From: Schistosoma mansoni
Lineage: Eukaryota; Platyhelminthes; Trematoda; Strigeidida; Schistosomatidae
Direction of reading: 5' to 3'
Assembly (NCBI RefSeq): GCF_000237925.1
Contig: NC_031495.1
Location: 18,682,435 to 18,746,434, forward strand
DNA length: 64,000 bases
Below are positions 56,000 to 64,000 of this stretch, piece after piece. The stretch's first letter is position 1. The number at the start of each line of letters is the position of its first letter. A program made the translations under genes and the position numbers. The notes beneath the pieces are model-generated. The model was not told where the DNA came from, searched no databases, and saw nothing but the letters and a program-made list of their open reading frames with translations.

Positions 56000-56790
56000 G
56001 TTTTCACAAGTCTGGATTTATTACCCGAAATTTCGAAAACGCTAATTCTGGAAATATAGGTGGTCTTGTAGTCGTGATGTGATGTGTAACAATTCTGATT
56101 ACATATGGTAATTTCGGTCGCGCTTGGTATACCTCGGAGTACACGTCGAGTATTTGCTGATAGTATGTACCAAATGTGTGCCTTACTGTAACTGGGGATA
56201 ATCTACAACCGGAAAATGAATTCACACTGAAGATAATTTATTATTGCTATCTACTAACCCCCTTCTGCGAGTATCAGTGTGTAGATTATGGTATCTAACA
56301 GTTCACTAAGAGCGACTGGCACTGAAATACCCTCAATAACGAAGATCTAGTGAATGGGTTTGCGAGAACCCACGTTAAGATAAACATATCGCTAACCGTT
56401 TGTGGTGATCAGTTTCCCGTTTGCTGCCCGTTAGTTGAAAACTGCTTCGTGCAGTCGGTCATTAGAATTTGCTGAACGAACGTCAACTTCTGCGCCAGTG
56501 TCGATGAGGCAGCTAACTAACCACATCAGTGAAGTAGAATGGACGGCTATGCTCGCCGTCCAGGGTTGCTGTTAACGCTTGCAGGCTGGGAAGTTTCCCG
56601 ATGCGTTTTTCGTGTCCGACTGTTTAGATATTGGGAAACTTCAGGGTCTTCTGAAACCTCTAGACTTTCCATACCTGATTTGGTACCAGAATTAATCAGA
56701 ATTGTCTGCCTCTTGCGGTCTTGAAAAAATCTTTTTCTCGACGAGCTTCTACGAGTAGTTTGGGGGAGTCTAAGGTCATGACGAATGTTA
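56000..56790 (-). mobile_element. Broken fragment of the same gypsy family
   Basis: This stretch is collinear with about 18150-18930 of the gypsy element at 14718-20055, covering the end of gag, the protease region and the start of the RT region, in the same minus orientation. No LTR is attached. It is clearly diverged and broken several times, so it is an old fossil. Confidence 0.82.
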
Positions 56791-57509
56791 AAATAGGGAA
56801 TGAGGGTAATTTAGCAGTACTGGCATTTAATCATACGATTTTCGAAGCTTAGCATATAGTTACTGAGATGATTAATATTTAATATGTACCACTAGTGAAC
56901 CCAAGACCAACGAATCGAAGTGAACAGAATTTAACATTTGCGACTAAACTCATCATAGTCGTAACTGCTATTCGTATTTCGGTTTATAAATTAGACTGAA
57001 TATTATTTCCCTATAAAGATGTTTAACATAGTCAATATAATAAAGTCACCGCATCAAGGTATTATCGTGCTGCCCGGGTATAATAACTAAACTATCAGGT
57101 AGTTGTTAGTCACGAAAGTGTTCAAAATCAAAACTCTGGAGCCTATTATCAAATATTTCGAGATCTCACTCTGCAATATAAACAGGCAGATCCGGTCCGT
57201 TAATGCTACACTCCTGATATTACCTAATCAACTAGAACAACGATACCATTTCCCAATAGTCAACCTCTAATCAACAATATAAACAGTTATTCATAGCGGT
57301 TCCTGGATATCGTCATAAAGCATTGACATGACTTGACAATCACGTAATATGGTTTGCAAAATTGATGGAATTAATAAGGCAAACCCAGTCGACAAAGTGA
57401 CTTATAGGTACCATTAAACGTTGCTGTTTTCTCCAGGTTATCTTAAACTGTTTTTGATTATTTCAATATGTTTCCCCATCAGTTACTTATTTAGTAAACA
57501 TCTTAAAAC
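56791..57509. other. Intergenic stretch, unassigned
   Basis: Nothing recognisable. Confidence 0.4.
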
Positions 57510-57960
57510 CTTGTAGTGGCTTTGCTTCGTTGATTGATTACTTTGGTAATAGTTATAATATAAATCTCAACGGTGTTTGAAATCAGAAAGCAATGAGGAG
57601 CGGCAACTACGGTTTATTAGCGGATAGCGCAGATCACAAAGCTATAAGCACATCAAGAGAATTTGGAGCAGAGAGGAGAATAAGTGTGTACGGGAAAAAC
57701 ATAAGAGAATTTATAGTTGAATTGCATAAGGGCTCAGAAAGGCAAAGCGAAATTTAATCATAGTACTTGATTACATATATACATGGAGAGGAGGATGAAT
57801 CATCTGGTAATATTTAAGCAATCAGCATTTTTGCTAGAGTCTGTCATGTGATTTAGTGATCATAACAGTATGAAGAAGTTTGTGAGTTGTTACTTTTCAA
57901 ATAACATTGTATGTTGAGTAACTTAATTAAAGGGCCTAACCAGAATCAAACATTATCGAG
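57510..57960. repeat. Unclassified interspersed repeat, copy 2
   Basis: The left 150 bases resemble 23490-23640 (GCTTCGTT, AAATCTCAACGGTG, GAGCGGCAACTACGGTTTAT). The family is unknown to me. Confidence 0.45.
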
Positions 57961-58849
57961 ATTAGTTGTAGGATAGTTGTTATAACCTTGTCAGCTCAAT
58001 TGTAGGGTTGGTGACGCGATCATGAATGCAAATCACCAATATAAGCAGTCTACCAAATCTCATACAACCTGAAAATATCACTGTCGCTCCAACACTGACA
58101 AAGATTTAAGCCATTATCACAGATATGAGTTGCACCACCCCGGTTACAACTTGAGCTCCGCCTGATAATCACATGGGTAGCACTCACTGTTTATCATCTT
58201 TTAAAGATCTACTTAGCCGAAAGCATTGTACGACACCATGCCAACTATAATTGTGGAACGTAAGCTTTGTCGACTTCAACACCTTGTAATCACTAAGGCT
58301 CACACAAACCGATTTCTATATTACCTCAAATTTACAACTTGTAGCGGATTTGAATAGATAATCGACCAGTTCGTATGAATATAAGCAATTGGTATATCGC
58401 AAATCAGATTATTATGTCTATGTAGTGGCATTGGGCCCCAACCACATAATCCTTAAAGCTGAACACGAGACAACTGGAAGATCAGACTTCCAACATTTAA
58501 CGCGGAGAAGAATCCAAGAATGGAGAAGGCGGGAAGAATCATTTCAGTTGAATCCAGTCGGGTGGCATGGACCGGCTTTGCAGGCGCGGTCATCCCGTAT
58601 AACTGGTTTTTGCTCATACTAAATACGTTGTTCTATCTCTAGCATGAATTTGACCTTCATCATATATTGGTGACGTTTATGATAAGACAAGTCAATGTAG
58701 ACTGTAAAATCCAAACTAAGGTTTGGCTGAAAAATAACTATCTCGGTAGTTTAGATATACCTTATTTCCCTTTTGAAATCAGAACAAGGTGATTGGGAAA
58801 ATAACGGTTCTAATTTTTGAACGGTTTCGCAAGTTGGTAGCCCCTGTCC
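57961..58849. other. Unassigned stretch with a weak open frame
   Basis: A plus-strand frame at 58389-58622 reads VVALGPNHIILKAEHETTGR and then DFQHLTRRRIQEWRRREESF, which is basic and moderately protein-like but has no family I know. It could be an exon or a repeat-derived ORF. Confidence 0.3.
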
Positions 58850-59925
58850 TGTCTACGTTTTTTCATGGTCTTGACGGTCCACAAGTGAAATAGTCAGCTC
58901 CAACTTGCTTTTGTGCTTGGTTCTGGCATAATGTGGTCTGTCTTTATGCATATGGATTCCAGTTGGCAACCGGCTTCTGTTGTCACAAAATGCTTCAGGA
59001 GTTATGGCTGCCAAATGGGAAGATGTGAAAGTTAACTTCACTAGCCGGGGTCTAGAATCTCCATCCCTCTTGGCTTGTCTCACCATTTGTTGAATCAATA
59101 TGTTTTTGAGCTTCAAGGACTGCTTGGTGAATTTCCACTCTCGAATATAAGAGTCCGTGTAGTCAGGGTCCGCGAGAAATCGTCCCGCGGGATTCCTTTG
59201 GAATGTTCCTGATAAGATTGTGCTCAGGCAGTATTCTTGCATTCCCATCTGATTTCAGTAAGTGACTAGCAAGCAGAACACCCCCTACGTCAGCAGTGCT
59301 AGTAAGCAGTACACGAAGGAGTCTTGGGTGATTCAGTGCTTGGAGTCCTTCAACCGGATGAACCGTGCAACCGTCAGAGGCTCTATTTTGGGAAGTTTGA
59401 GCTTCCTGTTTGACTCTTCCCAGAGCATTCTGTCATTTTTGTCCCGCAGACTGAGAGGAAAGTCAGATCTGTCTTTTAGGTTCATGACTATAAGAGAATC
59501 CTCGTGAATCGTGATCATTTTCCTCGGTTTTCGAGTACGTCCAGGTTGAGTACCATTTTATTTGTTACACGAAATGCGATTCAGATTCCCTTACTTCTTT
59601 CAGACTGGTTGGACATTCTTAGGGGTAAACTGTATGGCCAAATCATCAGTTGATTTCACCACATTTCTCGGGATGCTCTGCTTCTTAGGCGGTGACAACT
59701 GGTCCTTTTCAATTTTGTTGATAGGGTCCAATTACTTACAAAGTTTATGGGGACCATCGTTGCATACAGGGATCCTGTGCTGGGAGACATAAGTTTGCTG
59801 AGGGAGTCTAGTACCATCGATTTTATGATGGTGTTGAGCTTCAGCTTGTCCTCACCGTTGTCGATGCATATTCTTACAACACTAACATTGCTGATGTCCC
59901 TCTTCTTTTCTTCACTGCGCAAATT
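58850..59925 (-). pseudogene. Probable LINE ORF1-like fossil
   Basis: Three minus-strand segments run in one direction: 59922-59656 (N-terminal, with SLSKLMSPSTGSLYATMV), 59518-59333 (EDSLIVMNLKDRSDFPLSLR, then NDRMLWEESNRKLKLPKIEP), and 59248-58853 (RPRLVKLTFTSSHLA, then a HKDRPHYAR block). The succession of an IVMNL strand, a P-x-P-x-x-V-x-R segment, an RPR-x-V-K-x-F strand and a K-DRP-x-x-R helix is the layout of ORF1 proteins of CR1/Jockey-type LINEs. The segments are in different frames with at least two breaks. The family link is inferred from pattern only. Confidence 0.4.
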
Positions 59926-60522
59926 TATCCGTTTTTAGGACTAGCTTTTGTCGTGTTTGCTGACAACGTTTTCTGCAGACCTGTTAAAGGAATGGTGATT
60001 TTGCTCAGCAAATCCGGGTCGCCTGTATGAATTCTTCATGACTATGTGGGTGTGAATTGTTTGACAGATTTTATCAACAGTTTACGGCCGTATAACGAAA
60101 AAAACAGTACACTCAAAATGGATAAACTGGATAAAAACGAGTGGTACAAAAGGTTAGGACACACTAAAACTAGATTTGATGTGAAAAACTGAAAAGACTA
60201 ATATTAAGCTGATGCGAAACCACAGTCAACCCTTAACTTGGGTAAAACCCAAAAAGAAAAGTAATCTACTGAACGTTAAGCTCACGACAGATTCTTTTAA
60301 TCAAAAATAGTATTTTTGTTTCACAAGATCACAGCAAAAGTTTGAGAAACCCAAATCACGTTAGGAATAAACTTTTCGTTCGTAAAGCGATTAGCTATAA
60401 AAACCTGTCTGGTTGGCGCTAGTTTGTAATAATGTTATTGGATATTGGACATAACTTCGTTTGTGACATAAGGCTGTCCTACACCCAATGCGTACTATGT
60501 ATTAGTTGTGAGGTATTTTGAA

Positions 60523-60599
60523 ATGAAGGTCGTTGGTGTCTGGATGAGTGATTCTAAAGTAGACAGCATTGGACTCAATAGTCTTTTGCACGAGAAGAG
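60523..60599 (+). CDS. Unknown gene, exon 1
   Basis: ATG at 60523 opens 25 codons, MKVVGVWMSDSKVDSIGLNS and LLHEK, plus two bases, then a donor AG|GTAAAT. An arginine codon is completed at 60890. Confidence 0.45.
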
Positions 60600-63587
60600 G
60601 TAAATGGCTATTTAGTGTATAATCTGAGTCAGTGCAGAAGTGATCTTATATTTAGAAAGGTTTTTTGCCAAATTTTTGTTTAAAAAGTGAATACGTAGAT
60701 CAATCCGTGTATTAGTATATCAGAACAAGGGCCGTTTGACGTAGTCCTTCACAAAATACCAGAATTTTTGAGCGGAGATTCTAGTAAACGGGGTCAGAAA
60801 ATCATAGAAAGTTTTATCGTAAACAAAAACTTGTTTCCTTAATTTCTCATAGAACTATGCGAAAAATAATCCTCATGTTCTGTTCATAGACTCACCAATG
60901 TCACTCAGGTGTTTGTTAACGCGGCTCAATCAGTTTTCTTCGCTGCAAGACATTATACGGATGTCGGATATAAGTAAGTATCATCATGTCCACATATATT
61001 TGAATTATTATGGTTTGTGCGGAGCAGGTGTAGAGTATAATGAAGTCTCATGAACTTGTTTGTATATATTTGAGTCAAGATCGGTATTTACAGTTTTCTT
61101 GTGCTGATGGAAAACTGACCTGTAAATGGCACCTGGGTTTCTTTGCTGACCACCTACATCAGATGTTTATCAAAATTTAAACAAAGTACCAGAAGATATG
61201 AAGGTGAGACTATAATTTATGGACGACCTTTAAGCGACGCTAGAGTGACTTTGATAGTGTCCACCTAATAACTAGGACCAATGAGGGTTATAAACCAGGG
61301 TGATGAACTAGAATTATGATTTACAGTTTATCGTTAAGGTTACGAATTAGATTTAAGATTTTCATCACGAACTAATATAAGCTATAATGCGAAAACTCTA
61401 TTCAGCCAAATGGATGGGTAAATTTCGCGCCGAAATCCGAGACCTGTCGTCTTATACCTGATTGGTTCGTCCATAAATTATTGTCTCGCGGATTTAAAAA
61501 CATTCGTCCTAATGACCGCTAATTTAAGTATAAATCTCAGGTATATCCTGTTGTACACTTGTTCGAGCCCTCACAATTCACCGTTATTAACTATAAGTGC
61601 TTTCATGAGAACCTAGCCCACGCCATATGTGTGGATACCGGCTTTCTGTTGTACAGCACGTTTTTAAGTTGTGCTGCAATACTTTTTGTGATGTTCAGTA
61701 AACAAACGGATTTATGTTGATAATTTTGGACACTGATCTGTGTAGTTAAGTTCGGCAACCGAGTAACATCATAGCCTTACAATCCTGTCTGAAAGCCCAT
61801 TGTAAGAATCTATATTTGGTCCAAAATTTCTAGTACAAATCTAATGTCATTTTGCCTTGTTAAGCAGTTTGTCCTCGAGGTTTCTATTTCCTATTACCTC
61901 ATAACAGCCCGCCAATGAAACTTCGCAAAAGTATCATATTAAAGTGAGAAATATCTAATAAACTCAGATTTAGTGTTTCTCTGTATTTTAACTAAGTTTG
62001 TCAAATTCAGCTTTCATATGTTCATACTTTTTGTTCAAATGTTTCTTACTGGTTATGATCATTGTCATCTTTTATAATGCGTTTTACGAGTCCACAATGC
62101 AATGCACATTCTCTGAAATCTAGTCATTTTTCCGAATAATTCAACAGGAAATGAAATATTTGTGCCCAAATTTTGCCTCTTATCACAAAAAGAACCCACT
62201 AAACTATGTGAGGCTGGTATTTCTTACCCTATAGGTAAGTGAAATATTTCTTAGATGCACAGTCATTATTACCAGTCATAGTGTTTGCTTACTTTGTAAC
62301 CATTGAAGTTTTATTTGCGATACTGCAAGACATTGTGCAGTATAACATTAATTTTTCATGAGTGTTTTGAATGTTCAGGGAAATTATTTACTTCTTGTTT
62401 AGGAGTAGTCATGTGAAAGTTTAATATTAGTTTAGTAATCAATATCCGTAATACATATTAATCCAGTCTAGAGTTAGCTATTCCCTCCTTTTTGTATAAA
62501 AGAATTTTCACGTAGTTTTCATTGTCAGTGCTATCCAATTTCGCCTTGACCTCTTAATACCACTTTTCAGATAAAATTATCGCATTTAGACACTGATGGC
62601 GTCCTTTTTATATATTAATAAAATTCACTGAAAAATAGTTGTTTCTTGGATACTTGGCCACAGTTTTCAGTGAGATAATTCATTACTATTGCGATCTGAC
62701 TAATAAAAGCAACTACTTATAAGACAACTTTCTGAATGCTAATGCCCGTCCATCTTGGTTCATTTGTTTCTAGATCATGTAGAAAGGGTCTCAGCCATAA
62801 TTCACAAATTCCCATTTTAAGGAAGTTTCATTTTCCCCTCCTCATTTCACTGTTAAATTACAGCAACTCAAATTTTGAGATTCGGTTACAAGTCTAGAGT
62901 TATCCTAATTATGAAAACCTCAAATGTGCTTTTTCGACTCTTTAAAATGTATAAAATTTATCAAAACTTTCGTTTAATATTTTTGTCCTTCTCGAGCTTT
63001 CAGTCTGATCGTAGTAAGAAGTGTTTCTAGAAAGAGAATTCGTATGTAAACTTGCTTCCTCTATGTTGCAGTCATTTATATTAAACCTGTGTGGTCACGC
63101 AACATTCGGAAACAACCATTTTTGTTTATAAAATCAAGAATATTTACAAAACTTGTCTTATTCGGTCGTTTTTGTTTTCGTAACATAACCGTGACCATAA
63201 CAACAACTCTCTTAAGCAGAACTAGTTATGCAATGCTTTGACTTGTGTAGAGGATGTATATGTTACCAATGGCGTGTATGATTCCATTTCAAATGTGTGG
63301 CTTTTCAGACATATGGACATTAATGTTGGATGTGCTGTCGAACTTTTACTGGGTAAAATGATCCCTCAAAAATGTACCATATCCTGTGATATTTAGTTAT
63401 CAACCAACACATTAAATTTTAGGTGTCACCATCTTTACTTACGTAGATTTATTATTTTTGTTAGGAGGACATCCTGGCAGTACTCTTGTCATATGATTTA
63501 CCAATCAGAACTATGATGTACTTCAGGGGAGAGAGGAAAATGAACATAAGTACCTCTTTCTTAGGATGCGCTTCCGTTGTATGCTAA
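60523..63587 (+). CDS. Candidate six-exon gene of unknown function (151 aa)
   Basis: Proposed exons: 60523-60599, 60890-60973, 61163-61203, 62148-62234, 63309-63352, 63465-63587. All have GT/AG borders. The sum is 456 bases, 152 codons with stop, and each phase joins. Parts read LTNVTQVFVNAAQSVFFAAR, CLSKFKQSTRRYEG, NEIFVPKFCLLSQKEPTKLC, IWTLMLDVLSNFYW and EDILAVLLSYDLPIRTMMYF. Exons 1, 2 and 4 are most convincing because splice sites, phase and protein-like composition agree. Exons 3, 5 and 6 are less certain, and the 3' end may run past the window. I recognise no family or motif. There is no signal peptide or clear membrane helix. A MITE-like element lies in intron 3. Confidence 0.38.
60890..60973 (+). 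CDS. Unknown gene, exon 2
   Basis: Acceptor CTGTTCATAG, then one base, 27 codons (LTNVTQVFVNAAQSVFFAAR, HYTDVGY) and two bases, followed by a perfect GTAAGT donor. The other two frames do not fit: the phase-0 frame contains a stop, and this is the only frame consistent with exon 1. Confidence 0.5.
61206..61486. mobile_element. MITE-like element with terminal inverted repeats
   Basis: GAGAC-T-ATAATTTATGGACGA starts at 61207 and its inverse, TCGTCCATAAATTAT-T-GTCTC, ends at 61486. The arms, about 21 bases, match except at one position and enclose about 280 bases with no ORF. The size and ends fit a non-autonomous DNA transposon. I could not identify a convincing target duplication or a superfamily. 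Confidence 0.5.
62148..62234 (+). CDS. Unknown gene, exon 4
   Basis: Acceptor TAATTCAACAG and donor TATAG|GTAAGT frame 87 bases that read NEIFVPKFCLLSQKEPTKLC and EAGISYPI in the phase supplied by the preceding proposed exon. Confidence 0.42.
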   Translation, partial: EMKYLCPNFASYHKKNPLNYVRLVFLTL

Positions 63588-64000
63588 ACAGCAACTTCCT
63601 GTTGTTTTGCATACGAAACAACGACTAGATGTGAAAGATCTTTGTTAAATGCGAAAAAATGGAGTTCCAGTTAGTAACTTATTGGTTTGTGAATTTTTAG
63701 TAAGTCTCTATTATCATTGTAAGGTCTTGTAACCTTCAAGATTTACGATCCGCTAACATTGTTTAGATTAATTCTGTCTGTACAGCGTGATTTGTAAAAT
63801 TTCTCTGGAGTTAGAATTAGTTATTACCACAGGATTATGCCTTTCTTTATTCGTTTAAGTGTTGACTTGTTTTTCTTCCACAAGTTATACAATCTGAGTT
63901 CAGCTTGATAGTGAAATATGGTAGAACGTTGAACAATTCACGAGAAATTCAGTTTTGACTTCTTAATAAATACTATGTTGTTTAAAAAGTATTTCATTCC
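63588..64000. other. Right edge of window
   Basis: Nothing recognisable. It may be the 3' UTR or an intron of the candidate gene at 60523. Confidence 0.35.

Noticed and set aside
59262-59507. Plus-strand frame at 59262 as a gene
   Set aside because: It is antisense to the better-supported ORF1-like segments.
63069-63230. 54-codon open frame after TGTTGCAG as an extra exon of the candidate gene
   Set aside because: No clear donor, and the frame closes without it; composition is not clearly protein-like.

Overview
The window looks like nuclear DNA of a blood fluke (Schistosoma). It is AT-rich and has very long introns next to 33-40 base micro-introns. It is packed with repeats that fit schistosome families: SR2-type RTE LINEs, a second RTE-like LINE, a tRNA-derived SINE carrying a hammerhead (SM-alpha type), Penelope-like elements, and a Boudicca/CsRn1-clade Ty3/gypsy element. 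The assignment to genus rests on recognition of these families, not on a search.

Host genes. (1) 1071-6576, plus strand: the last two coding exons of MYG1, a conserved exonuclease; earlier exons lie left of the window. (2) 36506-38159, minus: LSM7, complete in two exons, a subunit of the LSm ring on U6 snRNA and in mRNA decay. (3) 41662-53875, minus: ATG16L, the autophagy conjugation scaffold. I rebuilt it exon by exon as 13 exons, 520 aa, with every junction phase matching. Its first introns are tiny and its last ones are up to 5.4 kb. (4) 60523-63587, plus: a phase-consistent six-exon model for a protein I cannot name; this is tentative. A possible single exon lies at 54329-54489, minus.

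Mobile DNA. An SR2-type LINE sits antisense in the MYG1 intron (3345-5905). A near full-length RTE-like LINE with a 1126-codon ORF and 10-base target duplications occupies 8504-12451. A tiny internally deleted SR2 (13254-13547) has 12-base duplications. From 14425 to about 22915 there is a nest: a Penelope-like element (minus) holds a young, whole-looking gypsy element (14718-20055) in its 3' flank and an SM-alpha SINE (22452-22786) in its coding region. Further right are decayed SR2 copies (26375-27745, 30405-31115), tRNA-like SINEs (31530-31900, 55120-55550), a LINE copy that lost its reverse-transcriptase core (34335-36100), and a retroposon sharing that LINE's 3' tail (38849-39370). ATG16L introns carry a decayed LINE and a Penelope fragment bounded by inverted repeats. 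The right end holds a broken gypsy fragment (56000-56790), a probable LINE ORF1 fossil (58850-59925) and a MITE-like inverted-repeat element (61206-61486).

The host genes are unrelated housekeeping functions: RNA turnover (MYG1), splicing and decay (LSM7), autophagy (ATG16L). There is no operon logic. The notable structure is the layering of retroelements and the two-tier intron sizes. I see no CRISPR, rRNA or functional tRNA gene.
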